Positions 30,270 through 40,600 of a DNA stretch of 53,252 nucleotides are shown piece by piece (position 1 is the stretch's first letter; every line of letters starts with the position of its first letter). Location: IMG/VR virus record IMGVR_UViG_3300013132_000065, positions 1 to 53,252 of that record. One strand, given 5' to 3'. The stretch is from a virus. A program made the translations under genes and the position numbers. The notes beneath the pieces are model-generated. The model did not search any database, was not told the origin of the DNA, and saw nothing but the letters and a program-made list of their open reading frames with translations.

Positions 30270-31401
30270 TGAAGGTAACGGCGGAGTATATAATCGTACG
30301 ATCATTGATTACAATGGCGAACGACGAGATCGTATGCCTGGCGAAATTTTAGTACGTAAACAAAACAAACGTACTAGTACTCCATCAGAGTTATATGTAG
30401 TGCCAATATTTGACTTTATTACACGCGTGCCATTAAATGGTGAATTGGTCATAATTTTTCAGCTACCAAATGGCAATGCATCAACTAAATACGGCGATTT
30501 ACGTTGGTTTTATTTAACAACGCCGGCCATGCATGGCAGCCGAAATTTAAATATGTTACCATGGATAATGAATACTGTAGTACCGGGTTCAATGTTAGGC
30601 TCGGTCGGCGGAATTGCAAATGCCCAAGAACCAAAACAAAATACATTTAAAGAAAAGACCGTACCCGATCTTCAACCATATGAAGGTGATTTAATTATCA
30701 ATGATAGGTTCGGCTCTTCTATTAGATTTACAGCCGGCATAGATAAATCTGCACGCGCAGGTGATGGTTCTGTGTTATATTCTGCTTTACCGCCATGGGA
30801 TGGGCCCGCGGGCGACCCATTAATGGTCATTACAACTGGCAATTCAACTAATTCATCTAAATATGCAATTGAAAACTTTGATACTGATGCTGGTAGCATT
30901 ATTTTATCAACGTCTCAAAAGATTGATATATCAGCTGCGCATGACAATTTAGGTAAAGGCATTACGCCGATACGTAATTACAATAAGCCGCAAATATTAC
31001 TAAATAGTGACAGAGTCATTATAAATAGTAAAACTGATGAAATTGTATTATCAGGTAAACGAACTGTTTCTGTAGTAACGCCAAATTGGGCATCGGATAT
31101 GGATCGTTTTTTTAGCATGGTCGGCGATATGCATAATGAGCTAAAAAGTTTACAAACTGAAGTATCAGCACTTTCAGCACAAGTAAATGCATTAGCATCG
31201 ACGGCCGTCACATACGGCACGACTCAATCGACTATAATTGCAGCGGCCCCTATATTTGCGCCTTTAGCACCGCCAAATGCTACATTAATAACATCGGCTA
31301 CGGGCGTTGTAACGCAGACGTCATTAATAACGGGTAAACTGCTTCAAATTAAAACAAATCTAGGTAAAATTGATACAATTTTATCAACTCTAAAACAATG
31401 A
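30247..31401 (+). CDS. Baseplate hub/spike protein, T4 gp5-like without lysozyme
   Basis: GTG start; 384 aa. The N-terminal part (about 1-110) has the OB-fold look of gp5 (GEILVRKQ, then VPLNGELVIIFQLPNG). A middle beta-rich region includes RVIINSKTDEIVLSG, and the C-terminus is a coiled-coil/trimer-like helix region (DMHNELKSLQTEVSALSAQVNAL). T4 gp5 carries a lysozyme domain between OB and spike; no such domain is visible here. It would form the membrane-piercing central spike. Confidence 0.72.
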   Translation: MEYAQVVDEGNGGVYNRTIIDYNGERRDRMPGEILVRKQNKRTSTPSELYVVPIFDFITRVPLNGELVIIFQLPNGNASTKYGDLRWFYLTTPAMHGSRNLNMLPWIMNTVVPGSMLGSVGGIANAQEPKQNTFKEKTVPDLQPYEGDLIINDRFGSSIRFTAGIDKSARAGDGSVLYSALPPWDGPAGDPLMVITTGNSTNSSKYAIENFDTDAGSIILSTSQKIDISAAHDNLGKGITPIRNYNKPQILLNSDRVIINSKTDEIVLSGKRTVSVVTPNWASDMDRFFSMVGDMHNELKSLQTEVSALSAQVNALASTAVTYGTTQSTIIAAAPIFAPLAPPNATLITSATGVVTQTSLITGKLLQIKTNLGKIDTILSTLKQ

Positions 31402-31402
31402 C

Positions 31403-31410
31403 ATATTTAT
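31403..31410 (+). promoter_or_regulatory. Candidate late promoter ATATTTAT
   Basis: 14 bases before the ATG at 31425; AAAGGAA lies in the leader. Confidence 0.54.
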
Positions 31411-31424
31411 TATAAAGGAAGTTT

Positions 31425-31850
31425 ATGAAAACCGAATCATTTCTAAATACACTACGTAAAATTATCCGAGAAGAAGTACGTAATGCTGTACGACAAGAAT
31501 TGAATGAGGCTCTTAACACAAAAAAGCCTTATAAAGAAGTTATTAACCATGGCGTAAATTTACAGCGCGAAGCAACAAAGCCAGCTGCTAGAAAACAATA
31601 CGTTAAAAACGAAATGTTAAATAATATTCTAAATGAAACATCGACTATCAATGATGGCGGATGGGACACATTAGAATTTAAATCAGAACTAGCTCAGGCA
31701 TATGGCATGAATTCTACAAATATAATTCAAGATATGTCTGGCAATGCATTTGATGTTAATGATTTAAAGAAAACTGACGCCGGCGCCGCTGTGGCAAATG
31801 CACTTACTAGAGACTATTCGTCATTAATGAAAGCTATCAATAAAAAATAA
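31425..31850 (+). CDS. Leader-motif protein in the baseplate module
   Basis: 141 aa. N-terminal LRKIIREEVRNAVRQELNEAL (10-30) is a long copy of the IIREEL tag. The body contains TTINDGGWDTLEF-like turns and a helical end (ANALTRDYSSLMKAINKK). It lies between the gp5-like and gp25-like genes. Being tagged yet in the tail module, it shows that the tag is not confined to the ART block. Role unknown. Confidence 0.68.
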   Translation: MKTESFLNTLRKIIREEVRNAVRQELNEALNTKKPYKEVINHGVNLQREATKPAARKQYVKNEMLNNILNETSTINDGGWDTLEFKSELAQAYGMNSTNIIQDMSGNAFDVNDLKKTDAGAAVANALTRDYSSLMKAINKK

Positions 31851-31862
31851 GGATAACTAGTA

Positions 31863-32399
31863 TTGGCACGGACAATTTATAGATATGAACCAAATCGACA
31901 GACGCCGGATAAAGGAATAGGCATTTTATTGCCATTTAATAAAGCTGCCGTCGGTCGTTCTACACAAGAAACTTCATATCAGTCCGGAGTTGATGGTAAA
32001 GGCGTATTTAATACATCGTATACAACTGAAGCACAGTCTATTAGCAATTTACAGAATTTGTTATTGACAGTGAAAGGTGAGCGTCTAATGCAGCCTGACT
32101 TTGGTACTCGAATCAAAGAATATTTATTTCAACCAGCAACACCACAAGTAGCTGATGAGTTGTCAGATTCTATATCAGCTGATATTAATTTTTGGTTGCC
32201 TTATATCGTACTTAATAATGTAGATGTCATTATTAATGAACATAGAATCGACATACGTATACGATTCCGCGCATCTCAGACTGGCGCTAATTTAGTTATC
32301 AACTTATTTGCACAAGAAAATGTAATACTTACATCTGAAGCTGTTATTGATGATTCAGTAACATCTGGTAGATTAGTTGAGGTATTTGGAGGATTTTAA
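31863..32399 (+). CDS. 25: Baseplate wedge protein, gp25-like
   Basis: TTG start with AAGGATA upstream; 178 aa. Contains the gp25/GPW pattern SISNLQNLLLTVKGERLMQPDFGTRIKEYLF, followed by a beta sheet (NNVDVIINEHRIDIRIRF). gp25 is the wedge protein that nucleates sheath assembly in T4-like and related contractile systems. It overlaps gp6 by one base (TAATG). Confidence 0.9.
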   Translation: MARTIYRYEPNRQTPDKGIGILLPFNKAAVGRSTQETSYQSGVDGKGVFNTSYTTEAQSISNLQNLLLTVKGERLMQPDFGTRIKEYLFQPATPQVADELSDSISADINFWLPYIVLNNVDVIINEHRIDIRIRFRASQTGANLVINLFAQENVILTSEAVIDDSVTSGRLVEVFGGF

Positions 32400-34276
32400 T
32401 GACACTAGTAAAGAAAGATGTAAAATACCTTAATAAAGATTTTGCACAATTTAGGCAAAATTTAATTAACTTCGCTAGGGCATATTATCCTAACACATAC
32501 AGCGATTTTAACGAATCATCGCCTGGCATGATGTTTATGGAGATGGCATCGTATGTAGGCGATGTATTATCATATTATACAGATACGGCATTTAGAGAAT
32601 CGTTATTAACTAGTGCAAACGAAGAGGCTAATGTAATACAATTAGCACAGTTATTTGGCTATAAGCCTAGGCTAAACTCTCCGGCAATCGTAGAATTAGA
32701 CGTATACCAACTAGTTCCGGCAATTGGTACTGGTGCAAATGCTCGGCCCGATAACCGATATGCATTAACAATTCAGCCAGGTATGCAGGTAACAGGCAAT
32801 GATAATATTGTATTTCGTACATTATCTTCTGTAGATTTTACCTCATCTAGTTCATTTGATCCGTTAGATATAACTGTATATGAAATTGATGGATCTGGGA
32901 ATGTGCAGTATTATTTATATAAAAAGAAAGTCCGTGCAATATCAGGCAATGTAAAGTCTCAATCTTATACATTTACTGATCCAAAGCCTTACGATAAAAT
33001 TGTTTTATCTGACACAAATGTGTTAGAGATAATAAGTATTGTCAGCGATGAAGGCTCTACATGGCGCGAAGTAGATTACTTAGCACAAGATACGGTTTTT
33101 GAAGACATTGAAAACATCCCGTTTAATGAGCCAGGTCTATCACAGTATAGAAGTTCTGTGCCATATATACTAAAATTACGTCGTACGCCACGTAGATTTA
33201 TTACTAGAATACGTGAAGACCAGCGTACTGAGATACAATTTGGTTCTGGCATTAGTTCAGATTCTGATGAAGAATTGATTCCTAACCCAATTAATATTGG
33301 TAGTGGGTTAGATTATTTATCACGTACGACTAATAACAACATTGACCCGTCAAATTTTTTATATACTAGTACATATGGACTAGCACCTAACAACGAAACA
33401 TTGACTGTTACATATGCAGTAGGTGGCGGTGTTCAAGACAATGTAAGTGTTAATACATTAACATCGATTATATCGATTGATTATAATACTACTACGCAAA
33501 TATATGGTGTTGATTTAAACTTTGTTAAATCATCAGTCGCCGTTAATAACATTTCTGCAGCAGGTGGCGGAAAAACTCGCGATGATATTGATAATATACG
33601 CCAAAATGCTATGGCAGCATTTGCTGCACAAAATCGTGCTATAACACGTGAAGATTACATTGCTCGGTGTTATGCAATGCCGGCAAAATATGGGTCAGTT
33701 GCAAAGGCATACATAGTAAGTGATACTCAAATTGATACATCAGATAATGATTATCCGCGTGAAACGATATCTAATCCGTTAGCATTAAATTTATATACAT
33801 TAGGATATGATTCTAACGGTAATTTCGTATCATTAAATGACGCCGTTAAGGAAAATTTACGTACGTACTTGTCAAATTATCGTATGTTAACAGATGCAAT
33901 TAATATTAAAACTGCATATGTCATCAATATAGGCGTAGAGTTTGATATCATAGCTAGGCCTAATGCTAACAGTAATGAGGTCATTTTACGTTGTATTAGC
34001 CGGCTCAAAACATTACTAAACAATAGCCGAATGCAGATTAACGGCAGTATAAACATATCAAACTTAATGACTGAATTAGATAAACTAGATGGCGTACAGA
34101 GCGTACCTAGGTTAGAAATTACAAATAATTATGACCCGTCATACGGCTATAGCGGTAATGTATATAGTATTTCTGGCGCTACTAAAAACGGTATCATCTA
34201 CCCTAGCCTAGACCCTAGTATATTTGAAGTTAAATATCCCGACTCGGATATACGTGGACGGATTGTAAAGGCATAA
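32399..34276 (+). CDS. 6: Baseplate wedge protein, gp6-like
   Basis: 625 aa, close to T4 gp6 (660). N-terminal DFNESSPGMMFMEMASYVGDVLSYYTDTAFRES and central RDDIDNIRQNAMAAFAAQNRAITREDYIARC are hallmark stretches of the gp6/gpJ baseplate family. gp6 dimers connect neighbouring wedges and form the inner baseplate ring that opens on infection. Directly follows gp25, as in other contractile systems. Confidence 0.9.
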   Translation: MTLVKKDVKYLNKDFAQFRQNLINFARAYYPNTYSDFNESSPGMMFMEMASYVGDVLSYYTDTAFRESLLTSANEEANVIQLAQLFGYKPRLNSPAIVELDVYQLVPAIGTGANARPDNRYALTIQPGMQVTGNDNIVFRTLSSVDFTSSSSFDPLDITVYEIDGSGNVQYYLYKKKVRAISGNVKSQSYTFTDPKPYDKIVLSDTNVLEIISIVSDEGSTWREVDYLAQDTVFEDIENIPFNEPGLSQYRSSVPYILKLRRTPRRFITRIREDQRTEIQFGSGISSDSDEELIPNPINIGSGLDYLSRTTNNNIDPSNFLYTSTYGLAPNNETLTVTYAVGGGVQDNVSVNTLTSIISIDYNTTTQIYGVDLNFVKSSVAVNNISAAGGGKTRDDIDNIRQNAMAAFAAQNRAITREDYIARCYAMPAKYGSVAKAYIVSDTQIDTSDNDYPRETISNPLALNLYTLGYDSNGNFVSLNDAVKENLRTYLSNYRMLTDAINIKTAYVINIGVEFDIIARPNANSNEVILRCISRLKTLLNNSRMQINGSINISNLMTELDKLDGVQSVPRLEITNNYDPSYGYSGNVYSISGATKNGIIYPSLDPSIFEVKYPDSDIRGRIVKA

Positions 34277-34277
34277 C

Positions 34278-35429
34278 ATGTATAAATTGTATTATATTGA
34301 CCGCGATGCTACTATATATGAACGGTACCCTGAACGTAATACCGGCGGTGACGCTATTTTAGAATTAACAAAAATTGTATGCGGTTCACGTGATGATAAC
34401 CGTAATATAATAGCTGATACATATAATACTAGAATTTTATTAGATTGTAGTACACAGATATCATCGTTACGCAATGATGTAAACTCTGGCAGAATGCCGG
34501 CATTTGCTAATCATCCGTTATCATCATCGGCGTATATATCACTACGATTGGCAAATGGCGATTCAGTTCCTAGTAATTTTTCAATTGAAGCATATCCACT
34601 ATCAGAATCTTGGTCAGCTGGCACAGGCGTATATGATTCGATACCCGAATCTAGACTTGGCGCATCATGGTATTATCGTACCGGCACTGACGTAAATTCA
34701 ACCTTAGCTTGGAATACGGGGTCTGCGGAATCTTCACAACAAGAGAGTGTTACACGAAATGGCGGCGGCACGTGGCTAACCGAATCTATTTACAAAGCTG
34801 TACAGTCGTTTACTAACAACCAGACAATAGATGTACGGCTAAATGTTACTAACATTGTTAATGCATGGATATCATCTGACATAACTGATCATGGATTAGT
34901 TATTAAATGGCCTCATGAGGTAGAAATATCTGATCAAGTAGCCGGCAGTTTAAAGTTTTTTAGTCGCGAATCGAATACAATTTTTGTACCTAGGCTTGAA
35001 GTAGGTTATAATGACACCGTATTAACGGGCACAGGGTCATTTGCATCAATAACTAGTAATACATATGTACCATATTTCACAAATCTACGTGCTAAATATC
35101 ATGAAGCTGACAAATCAAAATTACGCTTAAGCGTTCGTCCCGAATTTCCTATCCGTACATATCAAACATCATCAGTTTATTTAGACAACTATCGGTTACC
35201 GGTAACATCATATTGGAGTGTAATTGACTCGGTAACGCGTGATACTATCATACCATTTAATACAGGTTCTACTCAAGTATCATGTGATGCCAATGGAAGT
35301 TATATTGCATTAGACTTTAATTCATTTATGACCGAACGTTATTATAATATCGTTTTGCGTATTGAGCGTGATAACGGCAATGACATACAAATTCACGACA
35401 ATAAATACTATTTTAAAGTTGAAAGATAA
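34278..35429 (+). CDS. Baseplate-region structural protein, DNRLRE-like domain
   Basis: 383 aa. Middle part: IDVRLNVTNIVNAWISSDITDHGLVIKWPHEVE, then LKFFSRESNTIFVPRLEVGYND. The combination of N-G/H-G-L-x-I-K and F-x-S-R-E...P-x-L-x-V-x-Y is like DNRLRE-type beta-sandwich domains. Likely a virion decoration or wedge protein. No T4 counterpart recognised. Coupled to the next gene (TAATG). Confidence 0.62.
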   Translation: MYKLYYIDRDATIYERYPERNTGGDAILELTKIVCGSRDDNRNIIADTYNTRILLDCSTQISSLRNDVNSGRMPAFANHPLSSSAYISLRLANGDSVPSNFSIEAYPLSESWSAGTGVYDSIPESRLGASWYYRTGTDVNSTLAWNTGSAESSQQESVTRNGGGTWLTESIYKAVQSFTNNQTIDVRLNVTNIVNAWISSDITDHGLVIKWPHEVEISDQVAGSLKFFSRESNTIFVPRLEVGYNDTVLTGTGSFASITSNTYVPYFTNLRAKYHEADKSKLRLSVRPEFPIRTYQTSSVYLDNYRLPVTSYWSVIDSVTRDTIIPFNTGSTQVSCDANGSYIALDFNSFMTERYYNIVLRIERDNGNDIQIHDNKYYFKVER

Positions 35430-37678
35430 TGGCAAATCGTTATACACAATCACCTAAGCCAGAACAATCGCCAGTAAAACTAGATAAGCTTTTACTTGAT
35501 ATTATGCGAGACGAGTTTCCTGACGATCTATTATATCAAAATGGTCAACTTACACCTCAGCCTAACGAAGAATTACTACAACAAATAATTTTACCAGAAT
35601 ATACGCCAGCAAGTCGTAACAATAAAAAAGTATTAACTGTCACATCAAAACGCACTGAACATGCTAATTATGTATTAACTAAGTCCGTACCCGGCGTAGA
35701 TGATGAAACGTTAGATGATTTATTAGATGAGGAATGGAATTATTTTACTGACACTCCAGGCACTGCAACGGATAGAGAATCAAATATATTTTTAATCCAT
35801 CCTCGGCAAGCACTCAAACCATTAGACTATCATGATGCCTATTTAACTAAAGGCCCTCAGTTATTAGGCTCTACTGATACGGTTGATGATATTTTTTGTG
35901 TCTATTTTATACGCAATGGCGTCGCATATCCAATACCTAATTACAAAACGCTTGAAGTCATGTTAGTTGAGCGCGGATTGACATATAATAACATTCAAGT
36001 TGCATCGGATACTCAATTACGAGAATTTGATTTAGTTATGGATGGTAATACTGATATTGTTAATATCCGCGTAACACCTGATGCAGAGTTTGAGGCTCGT
36101 AGCTTAGCAAATCGTAGTAGTGAGTGGGATTATCAAATACGGTATGAAAGTGGATATAGACCACGTGAGCCATTTAAACGAGATCCGGGAGATTATTTTA
36201 ATCCTATCCTACGTACGTATTTTGATACTGCCTTTCGTGGCCAAAGCCTTAGAGAATCATTACGAGAGCGGTTTGAAGGATCAATGGTTGTTTTGAGCTG
36301 GCCAATCGGTGTTACATCAACGACTGAGTTTGACAATGCCGTTGTACGTAATGATAATTCACAATTAAATGATCTAGTGAATAGTGTTCGTATAATGACT
36401 AATGGCTATTGGAAGCAAGTTACTGACGGCCCGGTATTTCGTGCATATGCATATCGAAACAATTTTGATGTATCCGGATATCGCGATCCGTCCGGCCGGT
36501 ATGGTCAGCAAGGGTATATTAATTTACTAGTTGAAAATGGCGGGATTACTGTATTAGCTGCGGAGAATATAACAAATGATTTGCAGGGCGATGACGTAGC
36601 ATGGAATGCATTTCCGCATATTGCAGAAATCGATCGTATGGATGCTACTGAATACGAGCAGTATATTGATTTGTATAGTGGAACCCCATTCGCGAATGAA
36701 TATTTAAGACCTTATGAGCCAGCTGGCAGTGTTAAATACTATGATAAAAATTTATTATCTAATTTAGCAGAACAGGCTTCACAGCAATCACAATTAGATA
36801 ATGTTCTAGATGTTATAAACGATAAATACGAAGATTTAGCTGCATTAGCATCGGATATTTCAACACTAATTGATAGTAATAACTTGAAATGTTCAGATCG
36901 GTTGTCACTCACATTAAATGATTTATTCCAAGTGCCGGTGTCTACAGATCGTTGGTTATTTGTTAAGCGTAAATCAAATGACCTTAAGGTTAAAACAACT
37001 GAGAATAGTTTATTTCGTTTAATAGAAAAAACTCAAAAAATTACAGCTAATTTATCACGTGATGATGAAAATCTCATTGCCGGCAAATGGTCATGTGTGC
37101 CAATTGATAATTCTGATCTCGATGGTAATTTTATAAACTTTAATAAGTTTGAATTGCCGCGCGATCGTAACGGCCGCGATAGAGTAGCAATGAAAGACGA
37201 CAATTATCTAATTGATAGTGTTATAACTGCATTTTCGCATATCGAGGTAAATGAAAGATATGACGGGCGCGATAAATTTGTAACCGAGGCTGAACGACTA
37301 GATGAGACACGTTATAACGCATCTCGCCAGCTGGCAACTGTTATTAAAACATTCGAACAGATTCAGGAACGTTTACGTACTAGTACTACATTAGAACAAT
37401 TTCAGTCAATCTTAAATGACTTAAATGAAGTTGAAAAGGCATGTAATATTGCACAGGAGGTGGTAGATGAAATTGACGACTTTAATTCTAATTTAGACCG
37501 TGTTGCAAAAAAATATGTAGCTAATATGTATAATTCAATACAAACATTACGTAAATTAGTTTATGAACGTAGTGGTTCTGGAAGTAAATACGGAATATTA
37601 TGGCCGGCTAGTGCTATAACAATTATGACAAAATATTTGCCCGGTAAAATTTACAATAACTATCAGCCCGAGGTATAA
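35429..37678 (+). CDS. Baseplate/tail structural protein, 749 aa
   Basis: Large soluble protein in the wedge operon. Mostly mixed alpha/beta with several helical stretches that may be coiled coil (SNLAEQASQQSQLDNVLDVINDKYEDLAALA, and TVIKTFEQIQERLRTS). Its place after gp6 is where gp7-like proteins stand in T4, but I cannot show homology. Probable baseplate wedge or inter-wedge part. Confidence 0.65.
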   Translation: MANRYTQSPKPEQSPVKLDKLLLDIMRDEFPDDLLYQNGQLTPQPNEELLQQIILPEYTPASRNNKKVLTVTSKRTEHANYVLTKSVPGVDDETLDDLLDEEWNYFTDTPGTATDRESNIFLIHPRQALKPLDYHDAYLTKGPQLLGSTDTVDDIFCVYFIRNGVAYPIPNYKTLEVMLVERGLTYNNIQVASDTQLREFDLVMDGNTDIVNIRVTPDAEFEARSLANRSSEWDYQIRYESGYRPREPFKRDPGDYFNPILRTYFDTAFRGQSLRESLRERFEGSMVVLSWPIGVTSTTEFDNAVVRNDNSQLNDLVNSVRIMTNGYWKQVTDGPVFRAYAYRNNFDVSGYRDPSGRYGQQGYINLLVENGGITVLAAENITNDLQGDDVAWNAFPHIAEIDRMDATEYEQYIDLYSGTPFANEYLRPYEPAGSVKYYDKNLLSNLAEQASQQSQLDNVLDVINDKYEDLAALASDISTLIDSNNLKCSDRLSLTLNDLFQVPVSTDRWLFVKRKSNDLKVKTTENSLFRLIEKTQKITANLSRDDENLIAGKWSCVPIDNSDLDGNFINFNKFELPRDRNGRDRVAMKDDNYLIDSVITAFSHIEVNERYDGRDKFVTEAERLDETRYNASRQLATVIKTFEQIQERLRTSTTLEQFQSILNDLNEVEKACNIAQEVVDEIDDFNSNLDRVAKKYVANMYNSIQTLRKLVYERSGSGSKYGILWPASAITIMTKYLPGKIYNNYQPEV

Positions 37679-37680
37679 CA

Positions 37681-40600
37681 ATGAGTTTAGATAGATTTTC
37701 AAACCGAGAAGAAATTTTACGTAATGATGGCGTGACTACAGGCATTTCATGGAAATTAAGTGATGTAGATTTACTACAACTAGATTTAAAAAATGTAACT
37801 TTGTCTGAAACAGCTGATGTTGAACTTCATGCATATGTACGAGATTTAGGCGATTATGTTGTCGGCGGAATCATTGACGAGTTTGGTTTTGAACAAAATA
37901 CCATATGGATTGACCATGCAAATGCCATGGCAAAATTTGGCATTACGCGCGGCGAATTTGAAATTGTTATCAATGTACATAAACCAGTATTAGGAAATGC
38001 TAGTGAGCCAATTGTATTTATTAAAGAAATATCGCCGGATCGTAGAGAACTACATTTAAAATTAATTCCGACAGATGATATTTCATTAGATGGTGTTGTT
38101 GACAATTACCTTAAGGAATACGGTGCACCTGATGCTTTTGCGTTAGCATTAAATTTCGGTGAAAATAGAATTTATAAAATCATCAATCAGCGTGACTGGC
38201 GCGAATCGGATGATGTCGTAGTTCGTTTATATACACCACTACCTGACAATATAGATGTAAATGACACTGCATGGATTGTTGAAGAACTTATTGATCCATT
38301 TGTTGATAACATCTTTTTATATGAAGAGCCGCCGGCACCGACAACATACACATTACGTGGTGCAAACTTTGACGCAGATTCGCAGTATAATACAGTTACT
38401 GAGACAGAGTTTAAATCATGGAATACATTACTAGCTAGTAATCTAACAACATCTCAGCAAGTTGTTGATAAATACTTTTCTGGTTCATTATCTGGAATTC
38501 AACTAGGTATTGATTATTCAGGCTTTGATAATTTTGTATTTTATTCTTCCGCTAAAGAACGTTTAGATAATTTTATTTATAAATTAGAATTAATTGAACA
38601 TTACAGTTCTAGTATTAGTACACTGCAAAATGCATCTGGCACAGATTCTAATTCACTAATCAATAATATTTCTATCAATCGCGATCGTATGAATTCAGTG
38701 ATTGGCGGATTTGATGCTTGGGAGCGTTGGCTGTATTACGAACCCACTAGTAGTTTATCTACACATGGAATATCAGGATCATACATAGGTGCTCAAGGAT
38801 ATACTGTAACGCCATGGCCTAAGTATCTAAATAACGGCTCTTATAAAAACCATACATCAGATAGTACAATTGGCACGAATTGGTATACAACATTAACATC
38901 ATATGCTGAGTTATATGACCAACAAAACGATTCTGCGCTAGTAAAAACAATCCCGGAACATATTAGAACTGATGCAAATAATAGTGAGTATGAGTTATTT
39001 GTTAATATGATCGGGCATCATTTTGATATTTTATACACATATATAAATGCCTTAACAAAAACATATAAGCCGGAAGAACAGCCGAAGCTCGGTGTTAGTA
39101 AAGAAATATTATATAATGTTGCTGAATCACTAGGCTGGAAATTAGCGAATGGTAAGCAGGCATCATCGTTATGGCAGTATGCATTAGGTACTAATGCATC
39201 GGGCTCATATGCTAGTACCGGGTCTTTATTTTCTAAAACAGATGAGGAAATAACTACGGAGGTTTGGCGCCGTATTGTAAATAATTTACCTTATTTACTA
39301 AAAACAAAAGGCACAGAACGTTCTATTAAAGCCTTAATGAATACATACGGCATTCCACAGACGTTACTGTCAATTCGCGAGTATGGCGGGCCGACAGTTA
39401 GTGATGATGCCCCGATATTGATTGAAGATAAATTTAATTATGCATTACACTTAGATGGTAATTCATATGTACGATATGACACTGATTACTATCGTAGAGA
39501 TTTATTTAATCATATTCAAGGAACTGTTCCAATTCCCACTGATAAAGTAGTTCCGTTTTCTCGCGAGATACGATTCAAGCCGGCTACAAAAACAACTATG
39601 CAGCTACTAAACACAGTATCGCGAATAACTGTTACTGAAACATATGCTAGTAGTATTATATTGCAGCATACAGCTTCATATTCCGGAAGTAGTGAATACG
39701 GCCGGATTGTTTATTCGCATGCGCAGCATCCATATGGTTTATTTGTTGTATCAGGTAGTACTCCATGGTTACCATTATATAATGGAGAATTTTGGAACTT
39801 GCATTGGTACTGGTCTGGCAGTGCAAATGTATATAACAATAATAACTCTACCTTATTTAATGGTAAAATTAAAATCGATATATACCAAAAATCTAATATT
39901 CGTAATACTATTATTAGAACCGGTAGTTTGCAAGTCGGGCCATTTTTAGATATTTCTGCTAATTATGTATATCCGCATTTAGGATGGGGCACATCTTTCG
40001 ATGACAGCTACCTTTTCACTGGATCGATATATATAGGAGGCATAACAGGGAAATCAGATACATATAATGTATTTAACAGCATTGACACAACACTGCTAAA
40101 ACAATCCAATGGCTATATACCGTCTAAATTTAATGGATACATACAAGAATATCGCGAGTGGATGGAGCGATTAGATGATAATACCCTTAGACAGCATACG
40201 CTCAATCCAACATCATACATAGGCAGTTTATCAGCTACATCATCATATACTACATTAGTACGTCATTATCCATTTGGCACCGACCTTAAAGCGGTGAATT
40301 TATCTGTTAATGGCACTATTATTTCATCATCGCATCCAAACCAAACTATTAAAGATTTTTCTAATCCGTCAGGTGATGCATTTAATTCGAACGCACGTGC
40401 ATATGGATTTTCTACACCAGTAAATGCGGAGCGTGGTAATTTTGAGCCCGTAGAAGAACGATATTATATTAAATCAATCTCTGCCGGCGCGAATACGCCT
40501 AGATCTCAAAAAATTAGACTCGAAGACAATTATTTAGTTCGAGCACTATCCCCTACAAATACTGGGGAACGCTCAACATTTGATTATGCTCCGGTTGATA

